DNA of 64,000 nucleotides from Woeseiaceae bacterium (GTDB lineage: Bacteria; Pseudomonadota; Gammaproteobacteria; Steroidobacterales; Woeseiaceae). Of this stretch, positions 16,881 through 25,973 are shown piece after piece. Below the pieces are notes generated by a model that made no database searches, was not told the origin of the DNA, and saw nothing but the letters and a program-made list of their open reading frames with translations. Location: contig JASJCM010000009.1 of the NCBI GenBank assembly GCA_030065985.1, forward strand, positions 157,315 to 221,314, read 5' to 3'. How positions within the stretch are numbered: position 1 is the first letter of the stretch; every line of letters begins with the position of its first letter. Position numbers and translations under genes: made by a program.

Positions 16881-18037
16881 TCTCTGCGGATCTCCACAAG
16901 GACTACCCCTGGGCCCGCATTCATTCGCTGTCCTACCCGGTCAGCCTGGACGCGCTCGGCGAGGTGCTTGAAGAGATTCGTGCGATGCACCGCAAAACGG
17001 ATCACTCCGATCCGCGTCCCGGTGGCAGCCACTTCATTGGCGACAGCGCTGACGCGAAGCTCGTACGGCGCCTGATCGAACAGGTCGCCCCGTCGATGGC
17101 GACGGTACTGATTACAGGAGAGTCGGGCACGGGCAAGGAAGTTGTTGCGCGGCAGATTCACGAGGCGTCCGGACGCACGGGTCCATTCGTCGCGGTCAAT
17201 TGCGGCGCGATTCCGGAAAACCTGCTCGAAAGCGAGTTGTTCGGGCATGAGCGCGGTGCCTTTACGGGGGCCGTTACTTCGCGTGCGGGCCGCTTCGAAC
17301 AAGCCAAGGGCGGCACTTTTTTCCTCGATGAGATCGGCGATATGCCGACGGTGATGCAGGTGAAGCTGCTGCGTGTGCTCGAGGAACGTGTCATTGAACG
17401 CGTCGGCGGTACCAAGAGCATCCCGGTTGACGTGCGGCTGATTGCGGCCACGCATCGCGATCTGCCGATGCGCATCGAGACTGGCGATTTCCGCGAGGAT
17501 CTTTACTACCGATTGAGCGTATTCCCGATCGAGATATCGGCTTTGCGCGATCGACCCGACGATATCCCGCCGCTCGTCAACGAGTTCATCCGGCGCCTGA
17601 ACGCCGAGAAGTCGGTTTCACTGCAGCTCTCCGATGACGCTATGGACAGTCTTTGCAAGTACTCGTGGTCCGGCAATGTTCGCGAACTCGCCAACCTCGT
17701 TGAACGCCTCGCGGTGATCCGTCCCAACGGCGTTGTTACGGCTGCCGACCTGCCGTGGCCGATTGCCGACCGCCCGGCGCCAGGCGAGGAAACGCCTGAA
17801 ATTATCGATGATCAGCTCGTGCCTATGGATACCGCACACGCAATGAATCTCCCCAGCGACGGTATCGATCTGAAGCAGTACCTTGCGCGTATAGAGCAGG
17901 ACATGATCACACAGGCGCTGGCCGATTCCGGGGGCGTCGTGCAGCGGGCGGCGGAATTGCTGGGTATCGGGCGGACCACGCTGGTCGAGAAGATCCGGCG
18001 CTACGGACTCAACGATCGCAAGTCAGCCGTCAATTAG
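16877..18037 (+). CDS. fleQ: FleQ/FlrA flagellar master regulator, AAA+ and HTH part
   Basis: 386 residues. Residues 1-45 complete the FleQ N-domain (PWARIHSLSYPVSLDALGEV). The sigma-54 AAA+ domain has Walker A GESGTGKE at 81-88, the sigma-54 contact loop GAFTGA at 127-132, and FFLDEIGDMP as Walker B. A C-terminal Fis-type helix-turn-helix is at about 350-380 (VQRAAELLGIGRTTLVEKIR). FleQ activates RpoN-dependent flagellar genes and in Pseudomonas responds to c-di-GMP. The start GTG overlaps the preceding stop by 4 bp. Confidence 0.88.
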   Translation: MISADLHKDYPWARIHSLSYPVSLDALGEVLEEIRAMHRKTDHSDPRPGGSHFIGDSADAKLVRRLIEQVAPSMATVLITGESGTGKEVVARQIHEASGRTGPFVAVNCGAIPENLLESELFGHERGAFTGAVTSRAGRFEQAKGGTFFLDEIGDMPTVMQVKLLRVLEERVIERVGGTKSIPVDVRLIAATHRDLPMRIETGDFREDLYYRLSVFPIEISALRDRPDDIPPLVNEFIRRLNAEKSVSLQLSDDAMDSLCKYSWSGNVRELANLVERLAVIRPNGVVTAADLPWPIADRPAPGEETPEIIDDQLVPMDTAHAMNLPSDGIDLKQYLARIEQDMITQALADSGGVVQRAAELLGIGRTTLVEKIRRYGLNDRKSAVN

Positions 18038-18051
18038 CTAGTCTAGCTCTG

Positions 18052-19059
18052 CTAGTCGAGCTCTCTGTGGCAGTGCGGGCAAACGGGGCCTGCCAGAGCC
18101 TGATCCTGCTGCAATGCCCGCCTGACCATACCGGCGTCCAGAATCTGGCTGGCTGTATGCTTGCCGAGACCGAGATCGACCCGTAATTCCTCCAGGTCAC
18201 GTGCCTCTTCCTCGTCAATGATGCCGTCATCAAGTGCTTCGTCGGCGCGGTTCTTGTAGGTCGTCGTGCTAAGCCTGAGCTGCTGAGCATAGCCCGTGGC
18301 GAGGATACTGGTCGGCAGTGCGACCATGCCGATGCCGACGACCGTAATGAGCGCACCGAAAACCTTGCCGCCGTTCGTGATTGGCGTGACGTCGCCATAG
18401 CCGACCGTCGTCAGCGTGGCGAAGGCCCACCACATTGCTGCCGGAATACTTCCGAAATCTTCGGGTTGCACCTGGCGCTCGAAGTAGTACATGCCCGATG
18501 CCGCCATCAGCATTACGGTGACAAGTATCAGGAACGCGGCGGCGAGCGCCTTGCCATTTTCGCGAAAGGTGATCAGCAGCATGTTCATCGCTGCCGAATA
18601 CCGCGTCAGCTTCAGGACGCGTAACAGGCGGACAGCACGCAGGAAGCGCATGTCCACGTTGCCGAAGACCCCGAACGCGAGGAGATAGAAGGGCAGTATC
18701 GCGAGCAGGTCGATAATCGCGTGGAACGACGTCATGTAGCGGAGCCGGGCCTGCCAGGGTGACAAACCCTTGCTGGCGTCGTACTCGACGGCCGTCCAGA
18801 TGCGCAGCAGGTACTCGACCGAGAATACAGCCACGGTGCAAATCTCGAACAGGGAGAATTCCTCGCCGTAGCGCTTCTCGAGGGACGGCATCGACTCCAG
18901 GATGACGGCGATCACGCTGGCCGAGATCAGGGCGATCAGGCACAGGTCGACGAAGCGACTCATGCGGTCGTTTTCTTCGGCGGTCTCGAGCATGCGGAAG
19001 ATGTGCTGGCGCAGGGTCGGCGGTTGCTCGTGGACCGATGTGGACACACGTCCGTGCAC
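18052..19059 (-). CDS. Voltage-gated potassium channel (Kv-type, six TM)
   Basis: 335 residues. Six membrane segments lie between residues 35 and 255. The S4-type arginine ladder MRFLRAVRLLRVLKLTRYS spans 137-155, and the potassium filter TTVGYGD spans 217-223. The C-terminal tail has a short helical acidic segment and ends CPHCHRELD, a possible half zinc knuckle. It belongs to the prokaryotic ion-transport (KvAP/Kch-like) family and acts in the inner membrane. The start is GTG at 19059. It is convergent with fleQ. Confidence 0.9.
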   Translation of the reverse strand: MHGRVSTSVHEQPPTLRQHIFRMLETAEENDRMSRFVDLCLIALISASVIAVILESMPSLEKRYGEEFSLFEICTVAVFSVEYLLRIWTAVEYDASKGLSPWQARLRYMTSFHAIIDLLAILPFYLLAFGVFGNVDMRFLRAVRLLRVLKLTRYSAAMNMLLITFRENGKALAAAFLILVTVMLMAASGMYYFERQVQPEDFGSIPAAMWWAFATLTTVGYGDVTPITNGGKVFGALITVVGIGMVALPTSILATGYAQQLRLSTTTYKNRADEALDDGIIDEEEARDLEELRVDLGLGKHTASQILDAGMVRRALQQDQALAGPVCPHCHRELD

Positions 19060-19195
19060 TGGGCTCTCCAGGGGCTCGGTACCTGGGTTAACGGCGATTT
19101 GACGGTCTTCTTTAGCGACGCGCCCGAGCTAAAGATTTTCACCGATTAGGCGACAACTACGGGGTAACTGTGAATTTTGTAAAAGGGCCCCGAGG

Positions 19196-20863
19196 ATGCC
19201 GAGCGTTTTCCGTCGAATTCTGATCATCATCGCAAGCTCCTTGCTGGCTGCAGCCTGTGCCGGTCCGAGCAACGTGGGCCTGTCCAGCGGCCATCTCCTC
19301 GACGAGGAGGCTGCGGGGCCGGGAGCGGCCTCTCCAGAGCAGGCCGATCCGGTTGCCGAGCCTGTTCCTGCACCTGTACCCGCGCCGCCGCGCGAGCCCG
19401 TCCGGACTTACACCGTGGTTGTAAAGGACGTGCCGGTTAACGATCTGCTGTTCTCGCTTGCTCGGGACGCCGGACTCGATCTCGACCTGCAGGCCGACAG
19501 CAGGAAGACGGTCACGATCAATGCCGTCGAGCGGCCGATCAACGAAATCCTGGCGCGCCTCGCCGACCAGGCGAGCCTGCGCTACCAGCTGCGCGGTAGC
19601 AACCTGCTTGTCGAGGACGATGCCCCGTACTGGAAGAACTACCTTGTCGACTACGTGAACATTGCACGCAACGCTGAGAGCGAGGTTGGCGTAGCCACGC
19701 AGATTGCGACGACCGGCGGCACGGTAGGTGAGGAGTTGTCAGGAGCTTCCCAGGGCGACCAGAATGGCAACCTGTCCAAGACAACGGTCAAGAACCTCTC
19801 GAATAACGACTTCTGGATGTCGCTCGAGACCGGTCTTGAGGCGATTATCAAGAGTACGCGCGACGCTGCCGGCGAAGCGGCACCGGAGGACAACGACCCG
19901 GTCATTATCAACAGGATGTCGGGCGTTGTGACGGTCTTCGGCAGTCAGCGACAGCAAATCCGTATCAAACAGTACCTCGATAGCGTCATGGCGAATTCAC
20001 AGCGTCAGGTCCTCATCGAGATGACGATCGTCGAGGTCGAACTCAGTGACAACTACCAGGCTGGCGTCGATTGGCAGCGCCTCTCAGACAATGCAGGCCT
20101 TGGCAACAACGGCGTTACGGTACGCAGCAACATGCTGGGTGCCAATCTTGCGGTGCCGCCGTTCGTATCACTCGGTTACAACAGCGACGACCCTGACGGC
20201 AGCAACATCGCGGCTACCGTCAAGATGCTGCAGCAGTTCGGAGATACGAAGGTACTGTCGAGCCCGAAGGTCATGGCGCTCAACAACCAGACCGCGCTGC
20301 TCAAGGTCGTCAACGAAAACGTCTATTTCACAGTCGAACTCGATATTCGCGACGCGACGGCCGATATCCCGGAACGGCGTACGTTTACGAGTGAAATACA
20401 CACCGTGCCGGTCGGTCTTGTGCTCAGTGTGACGCCACAAATCAGTGATCGCGGCCTCGTCAACCTCAATGTTCGACCGACGATCAGCCGGATCACGGGA
20501 TTCGCAGTAGACCCGGCACCGCGACTTGCGGGCGCCGACTTCGACAACCTGATCCCCGAGATTCAGGTCCGCGAGATTGAGTCATTGCTGCAGGTCGGCA
20601 ACGGCCGCACGGTCGTGCTTGGCGGCTTGATGCAAAACGAACGTGCCAGTGACAAAGACGGCATCCCGGGATTGTCACGCATCCCCAAAGTCGGGAAGTT
20701 GTTCTCGTATACGAGTGACAAGCTCGTGAAGACGGAGCTCGTCATCTTCCTGAAGCCGACGATCATCAGTAACGGTCGTGCGCCTGCCAGCGCGGCGCAG
20801 CTTACCGACTTCTATGACGTCGCAGCAGAATCCACGACGCTGGGCAGTATCGAATACCGCTAA
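19196..20863 (+). CDS. mshL: MSHA-type pilus secretin lipoprotein MshL
   Basis: 555 residues. A lipoprotein signal with lipobox cysteine at C21 (SSLLAAAC) is followed by a Pro/Ala-rich linker, an N-terminal secretin/TonB-like short domain (TYTVVVKDVPVNDLLFSLAR, about 70-140), N-domains, and the C-terminal secretin core (VLSSPKVMALNNQTALLKVV, then GRTVVLGGLMQNE). It forms the outer-membrane channel of a type IV pilus. It is the first gene of the pilus run, with following genes packed on the same strand. Confidence 0.9.
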   Translation: MPSVFRRILIIIASSLLAAACAGPSNVGLSSGHLLDEEAAGPGAASPEQADPVAEPVPAPVPAPPREPVRTYTVVVKDVPVNDLLFSLARDAGLDLDLQADSRKTVTINAVERPINEILARLADQASLRYQLRGSNLLVEDDAPYWKNYLVDYVNIARNAESEVGVATQIATTGGTVGEELSGASQGDQNGNLSKTTVKNLSNNDFWMSLETGLEAIIKSTRDAAGEAAPEDNDPVIINRMSGVVTVFGSQRQQIRIKQYLDSVMANSQRQVLIEMTIVEVELSDNYQAGVDWQRLSDNAGLGNNGVTVRSNMLGANLAVPPFVSLGYNSDDPDGSNIAATVKMLQQFGDTKVLSSPKVMALNNQTALLKVVNENVYFTVELDIRDATADIPERRTFTSEIHTVPVGLVLSVTPQISDRGLVNLNVRPTISRITGFAVDPAPRLAGADFDNLIPEIQVREIESLLQVGNGRTVVLGGLMQNERASDKDGIPGLSRIPKVGKLFSYTSDKLVKTELVIFLKPTIISNGRAPASAAQLTDFYDVAAESTTLGSIEYR

Positions 20864-20875
20864 CCGGGAGTCTCA

Positions 20876-21451
20876 ATGAAGAGCTTGCTCGTAGAAGCGC
20901 TACGCCAGAAAGACGAAGGCCAGGAGGGCGACAGCCTCTCGGACTCCGGCAGTTTTGCAACACCTCGTGCCGACCTCGCCGCGACAGCAGCTGACGAGGC
21001 CAGTACCTCCGAGGCCGCCGGTGATCTTGAACTGATGGCCACGGGCGCCTTTCTCGTCGCCAATGACGAGGAACTGAAGAAACTCGGCGGCGCCGACGGC
21101 GAAGAAGTCGACGGGACTACTGATGTCGAATTTTCCGGGACCATCGCGGGCGAGACGACACGCCTGATCATGGGCGAGGCCGTCTTACCGGCGCAGGACT
21201 CGCTACCGTCGATGCCTCCTGTGGCGCGTCATGTACCGCTTGTTTGCGTCGCGCTCGCGCTGCTCGCCGCTATTACGTGGTTGGGCATCCAGCAGCTGGA
21301 ACTTCAGCAGGAGCGCTCGCTGCTTGGCAGCAGTACAGCTGCACTGGGAGCTCAGGTCCCCGCTGGTCAAGACGGTATCGTCGCCACGGCGCCGCGCTTC
21401 CGCTTTCTCGGTCTAGACGGCCAACCGCTTGAAGACGAGGCCTGGCAATGA
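20876..21451 (+). CDS. Unknown single-pass membrane protein in pilus operon
   Basis: 191 residues. An acidic, low-complexity N-terminal half begins MKSLLVEALRQKDEGQEGD. One transmembrane helix lies around residues 122-140 (LVCVALALLAAITWLGIQQ), followed by a short periplasmic tail. I recognise no family. It sits between mshL and mshE where MSHA loci carry mshM/mshN, but has neither an AAA motif nor TPRs. Its stop overlaps the mshE start by 4 bp. A bitopic assembly or linker protein, similar in topology to GspC/GspB, is a guess. Confidence 0.6.
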   Translation: MKSLLVEALRQKDEGQEGDSLSDSGSFATPRADLAATAADEASTSEAAGDLELMATGAFLVANDEELKKLGGADGEEVDGTTDVEFSGTIAGETTRLIMGEAVLPAQDSLPSMPPVARHVPLVCVALALLAAITWLGIQQLELQQERSLLGSSTAALGAQVPAGQDGIVATAPRFRFLGLDGQPLEDEAWQ

Positions 21452-23175
21452 CTACCGTTACAGTCCGCACAATCGTCAGCGATGAACCGAGCATGCCGCT
21501 CGGCGAACGCCTGATCGAGGCAGGACTGATAAGCGAGGATCAACTGCAGGTTGCGCTCAAGGAGCAAAGCCGGCACGACGAACCTCTTGGCCGTATCCTG
21601 GTCAAGCTTGGCCTGATCAGCGAGGGCGTGCTGCGTGACACGCTGGGCGAATCGTTGGGCCATGACAGTATTGATCTCTCGACGGCGATCCCGGATCCCG
21701 ACGCACTGAAGATGGTGCCGAAGAACATTGCGCGTCGATACAGCATGCTGCCAATCAACTTCGACAAGAACGAAAAGGTTCTGACCCTCGCGATGGCCGA
21801 TACGTTCAACGTTGTTGCAATCGACCAGGTTGCAGCCACGTTGGGCGCCGGTGTCGGCATCTCGACACTGATGGCCGGCGAAGCAGAGATCGAAGCAGCG
21901 ATCGAGCAGTTCTACCAGTACGAGCTGTCAATCGAGGGAATCCTGCGCGAGATCGATACGGGCGAAGTCGATACGCTAAACGTCGCGGTCGAGAACGAGG
22001 AGTACAACCATCCGCTAATCCGATTGGTCGACGCCATCCTCGCCGACGCGGTCAAGAAAGACGCATCCGACATTCACCTCGAACCCGAAGCAGGGTTCCT
22101 GCGCGTGCGCTATCGTATCGATGGCGTTCTGCGCCAGGTCATGGCGCTGCACCGCAGCTACTGGCCAGGCATGGTTGTGCGCCTCAAGGTCATGGCCAGG
22201 ATGAACATTGCCGAGACCCGCGCGCCGCAGGATGGCCGCATCGGACTGACGCTTGCAGGTCGGCGCATCGATTTTCGTGTGGCCTGTCAGCAGACGACGC
22301 ACGGCGAAAACTTCGTCCTGCGCGTACTCGACCGCCGCAAGGGCATAGTGCCCCTCGAGAAACTCAAGCTCGTCAAGGAAACGCAGACTGCACTGCAAGT
22401 CATGATGGCGCGTCCGGAAGGAATCATCCTGGTCACCGGACCTACGGGTAGCGGTAAAACGACAACGTTGTATTCGATGCTGAATTACCGCAACGACGAG
22501 TCCGTCAACATCATGACGCTCGAAGACCCGGTTGAATACCCGATGCCGATGATTCGCCAGACGTCACTTAACGAGGCCGCGAAACTCGACTTCGCAAACG
22601 GTATTCGCTCGATGATGCGCCAGGACCCGGACATCATTCTCGTTGGTGAGATTCGCGACGAAGAAACGGCCGAGATGGCATTTCGTGCCGCGATGACAGG
22701 TCACCAGGTGTTCTCGACATTGCATACGAACTCAGCGCTCGGAGCGATTCCGCGCCTGCTCGATATCGGCGTAAAACCGCAGATCATGGCAGGCAACATC
22801 ATCGGCATCGTCGCGCAGCGCCTTGTAAGGCGCTTGTGCCGTCACTGCAAGCAGGCGTACGCGCCGGACGAGACTGAGCGGAAGCTTCTCGGTATCAGCA
22901 GCACCAAGCCTGTCCTGCTGTACAAGGAGGGGAGCTGCGAGGCCTGCAATTTCCTTGGCTACAAGGGCCGGGTTGCGGTCATCGAGGTGCTCAAGATTAA
23001 CCAGGAGTTCGACGAGCTGATTGCACGCAGCGCGACGCGGGCAGAGATGTACGAGTCTGCACGCAACAGCGGCTTCCGCGAACTCGCGGAAGACGGTATT
23101 CGCCATGTGCTGGCGGGTACGACAAGTCTCTCGGAGATTTCACGCGTCGTCGACCTCACAGCGCGAGTGACGTAA
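21448..23175 (+). CDS. mshE: Pilus extension ATPase MshE (GspE/PilB family)
   Basis: 575 residues. The N-terminal MshEN domain has two repeats of the c-di-GMP-binding pattern (PLGERLIEAGLISEDQLQVA and PLGRILVKLGLISEGVL, residues ~11-70). The GspE core has Walker A GPTGSGKT at 331-338, an Asp box and LEDPVEYP, and a tetracysteine zinc motif (CRHC...CEAC) near the C-terminus. It powers pilus assembly from the cytoplasm. MshEN domains bind c-di-GMP in Vibrio MshE, so pilus output is probably c-di-GMP dependent here. Confidence 0.93.
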   Translation: MTTVTVRTIVSDEPSMPLGERLIEAGLISEDQLQVALKEQSRHDEPLGRILVKLGLISEGVLRDTLGESLGHDSIDLSTAIPDPDALKMVPKNIARRYSMLPINFDKNEKVLTLAMADTFNVVAIDQVAATLGAGVGISTLMAGEAEIEAAIEQFYQYELSIEGILREIDTGEVDTLNVAVENEEYNHPLIRLVDAILADAVKKDASDIHLEPEAGFLRVRYRIDGVLRQVMALHRSYWPGMVVRLKVMARMNIAETRAPQDGRIGLTLAGRRIDFRVACQQTTHGENFVLRVLDRRKGIVPLEKLKLVKETQTALQVMMARPEGIILVTGPTGSGKTTTLYSMLNYRNDESVNIMTLEDPVEYPMPMIRQTSLNEAAKLDFANGIRSMMRQDPDIILVGEIRDEETAEMAFRAAMTGHQVFSTLHTNSALGAIPRLLDIGVKPQIMAGNIIGIVAQRLVRRLCRHCKQAYAPDETERKLLGISSTKPVLLYKEGSCEACNFLGYKGRVAVIEVLKINQEFDELIARSATRAEMYESARNSGFRELAEDGIRHVLAGTTSLSEISRVVDLTARVT

Positions 23176-23179
23176 CGCC

Positions 23180-24382
23180 ATGCCGTCCTATCGCTACAGG
23201 GCAGTCGACGCCAATGGCGTCATCGTTGAGGGCAACCTCGACGCGACCAACGAGCGGACGCTTGATGCGCAGCTGCAGCATTCGGGCCTCGAGATGCTAC
23301 GTTGCGTCGAGCAGGGCAGAGGGATCTTCCGGCGCAAGTCGAAAGTCAGCCGCAAGGACCTGATCGGATTCTGTTTCCACATGGAGCAGATGACACGTGC
23401 GGGGCTGCCGATGCTCGAAGCGCTCGCCGACCTGCGCGATAGCGTCGACAATGCCTCCTTCCAGGAGGTCATCGGTAACCTGATCGCCGCGGTTGAGGTG
23501 GGCAACACGATGTCCCAGGCCATGGCCGAGTACCCGGACGTATTCGACGATGTCTTTGTCAACCTGATCGCCGTGGGCGAGGAGTCGGGCGAGCTGCCCG
23601 ATGTCATGCTGAAGCTTACCGAGTCGCTCAAGTGGCAGGACGAGCTGATGGCGAAAGCGAAGACCGTCATCACGTATCCAGCGTTCGTTGGTGTTGTCGT
23701 GCTTGGCGTCATGCTCTTCATGATGCTGTACGTCGTCCCGCAGATGGTCGACTTCATCAAGGAGATGGGGCAGACGCTGCCGATTCACACACGTGCGCTG
23801 ATCGCATTCTCCTCGTTCCTGACGAGCCACTGGTGGTGGGCCGTGCCCCTGCCGTTCGTCGTCGGGATGCTCATCAAGATACAGGCGGACCGAAGTGACA
23901 GTTTCCGTTTCACGGTAGACGGCTGGAAGCTGCGCATGTGGTACGTCGGTCCAATCTTTTCCAAGGTTGTGCTGAGCCGCTTCGCGAGTTACTTCGCGCT
24001 GTGCTACAGCGCCGGCCTCGACGTGTTGAACTCGCTCAGGATTGCCGAGGACATCGTCGGCAATGCGGTCGTTCGCAAGGGTGTTCAGGACATGTCGTCC
24101 CACATTGCCGACGGTAAGTCGCTGAGCCAGAGCATCGATGCCACAGGTATGTTCCCGCCGCTCGTCGTGCGCATGGTGCGAATGGGTGAGTCGACGGGGC
24201 TGCTCGACAACGCGCTGCATAACGTCAGCTATTTCTATGACCGCGAGGTCACTGAATCGATCGACCGGCTCAAAGCGATGATCGAGCCAGCCATGACCGT
24301 CGTCCTCGGCGGCATCATGGGCTGGATCATGCTGTCGGTCCTCGGCCCAATTTACGAAACCATCAGCAGCATCGGGATCTAG
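23180..24382 (+). CDS. mshG: Pilus inner-membrane platform protein MshG (GspF/PilC family)
   Basis: 400 residues with two T2SSF domains (about 65-190 and 270-390) and three transmembrane helices (near 165-190, 215-235 and 370-395). Typical stretches are FCFHMEQMTRAGLPMLEAL and GEESGELPDVMLKLTE. It couples the ATPase to pilin assembly at the inner membrane. It starts 4 bp after the mshE stop and is followed 1 bp later by the next gene. Confidence 0.93.
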   Translation: MPSYRYRAVDANGVIVEGNLDATNERTLDAQLQHSGLEMLRCVEQGRGIFRRKSKVSRKDLIGFCFHMEQMTRAGLPMLEALADLRDSVDNASFQEVIGNLIAAVEVGNTMSQAMAEYPDVFDDVFVNLIAVGEESGELPDVMLKLTESLKWQDELMAKAKTVITYPAFVGVVVLGVMLFMMLYVVPQMVDFIKEMGQTLPIHTRALIAFSSFLTSHWWWAVPLPFVVGMLIKIQADRSDSFRFTVDGWKLRMWYVGPIFSKVVLSRFASYFALCYSAGLDVLNSLRIAEDIVGNAVVRKGVQDMSSHIADGKSLSQSIDATGMFPPLVVRMVRMGESTGLLDNALHNVSYFYDREVTESIDRLKAMIEPAMTVVLGGIMGWIMLSVLGPIYETISSIGI

Positions 24383-24383
24383 G

Positions 24384-25973
24384 ATGATCGTCAAGCGCAC
24401 TTTCTATGTTACGCAAGGATCGCTGAGCGTCTGGATGCACGGCGAGCAGGGGCTGGTGGAGACTGCCGTGTTTGCCGACGACGATGCGGGCCTGCGGCAG
24501 TTCGATGCGTACCTCGGTGATGTGCCTGAGACACCGAGCGCGATGCTGATTGACGTGATCGAAGAGGAGTTCTGGCTCGACACGATTCCGAAACTTGGCT
24601 GGCGGGACCGCGGTGCGCTGCTGCAGCGCCGCTGCCAGAAGAAGTTCCGTCGCACGCCGTATCGCCTGTCCCAGGTACACGGCAAGAGCTCGCGCAACGC
24701 CGACGATCTCGCCGTGCTGCACAGCGCGATCTCTAACCATGAACTGCTGGATCCCTGGCTGCAGATCATGCTGCGGCATCGCACGCCGCTGTCCGGCGTT
24801 TATTCAGTTCCGCTGCTGGCGCCCGACGTGTTCCATCGTCTCGGCGCAAGCAAGCGGGACGTGCTTTGCATTGCCTCTCACCAGGGTGACAAGCTTCGCC
24901 AGGTCTTCCTGAGCGGCGGGCACCTGCGTAGTGCGCGACTCACTCAGGCACCCTCTCCCGGAGATGCTGCGTACCCGCAGTTCATCGTGACCGAGGCGAT
25001 GCGGAGCCGGCGTTATCTCGAACGCCTGCGCTTGCTGGGCGCGATGCAGGTTCTCGAGGTCCGGGTTGTGGCTGCTGAGGACACCGCAGCGAAGATCGAA
25101 GAACTCGTGGCGAGTAACGATGCTATGGGATTCTCGTTCGTTGACCCGTCAGAGGCCTCGCGGTCACTGCAGGGCACGACGCTGGTTGCTGCGGACCGTT
25201 TCGAAGAGATCTTTATCGCCCACGTGATGCGTCACCGGGCGAAGCTCAGCTACGCGCAAGCGGGCGAGGATCGTTACTGGACTATGCGCCGCATGCGCCA
25301 GGCCCTGATCGGTAGCACCGCGGCCATCGCCGCGGCATGTTCTGTTGCAGCGGCTGTGCTGGCCAGCGACGCCTGGTTCCTGAATGGCCGGGTCGTCGAA
25401 ATCCAGTCCCAGCTTGCACAGCTGTCGGAGACGTTCCGCCGCGAAAATGAGCGTTTCAACCCGATTCAGGCGGATTCCCACGAGATGAAACTCGCGGTCG
25501 ATACGGGTGATTTCATTCTTGAGAATCGCGTGCCCGTGCCGTGGGTGATGAATCAGCTTGGCGTTGTGCTTGGCGCGTATCCGGAGGTCAGCCTGCGCGA
25601 GCTGCGCTGGGAGGTCGAGGTCCCGGTCTCCGATCGTCCGCCGCCGCGTCGCGGCGAACGACCAATGCCTGTCCCGGTGCATCCGGTCAACACCGTCAAT
25701 GCCTTTGTCATGGCTGAATTTGCGCCCTTCGACGGCAACATGCGGCAGGCATTCGATCGCATCGACGCGCTCGTGCGAGACCTCGAGATGAAGACCGATT
25801 TCTCACACGCGGCTGTAGTCGAGTATCCGTTCAATGACAGTCCGAACGCGTCGATTTCGGGTGAGATATCCAAGGATAACCCTGTCGGTACTGCGAGTTT
25901 CAGGCTGAGCCTGTCATATCGCGTACCGGGCAGCACGGCCGCGGTCGGGGAGGGAACCGATGACACGGTTTGA
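24384..25973 (+). CDS. PilM/PilN-like (GspL/MshI-like) pilus assembly protein
   Basis: 529 residues. A cytoplasmic N-terminal region of about 300 residues is followed by one transmembrane helix around 309-330 (IGSTAAIAAACSVAAAVLA), a coiled-coil segment (VVEIQSQLAQLSETFRREN), then a periplasmic PilN-like domain. This layout equals PilM fused to PilN, or GspL. Sequence similarity is weak and the call rests on topology and position after the platform gene. It overlaps the next gene by 14 bp. Confidence 0.65.
   Translation: MIVKRTFYVTQGSLSVWMHGEQGLVETAVFADDDAGLRQFDAYLGDVPETPSAMLIDVIEEEFWLDTIPKLGWRDRGALLQRRCQKKFRRTPYRLSQVHGKSSRNADDLAVLHSAISNHELLDPWLQIMLRHRTPLSGVYSVPLLAPDVFHRLGASKRDVLCIASHQGDKLRQVFLSGGHLRSARLTQAPSPGDAAYPQFIVTEAMRSRRYLERLRLLGAMQVLEVRVVAAEDTAAKIEELVASNDAMGFSFVDPSEASRSLQGTTLVAADRFEEIFIAHVMRHRAKLSYAQAGEDRYWTMRRMRQALIGSTAAIAAACSVAAAVLASDAWFLNGRVVEIQSQLAQLSETFRRENERFNPIQADSHEMKLAVDTGDFILENRVPVPWVMNQLGVVLGAYPEVSLRELRWEVEVPVSDRPPPRRGERPMPVPVHPVNTVNAFVMAEFAPFDGNMRQAFDRIDALVRDLEMKTDFSHAAVVEYPFNDSPNASISGEISKDNPVGTASFRLSLSYRVPGSTAAVGEGTDDTV

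Noticed and set aside
23297..24400. A 367-codon minus-strand frame opposite mshG
   Set aside because: Shadow of the platform-protein gene; His/Asp-rich composition typical of reverse-frame reading, no domain.
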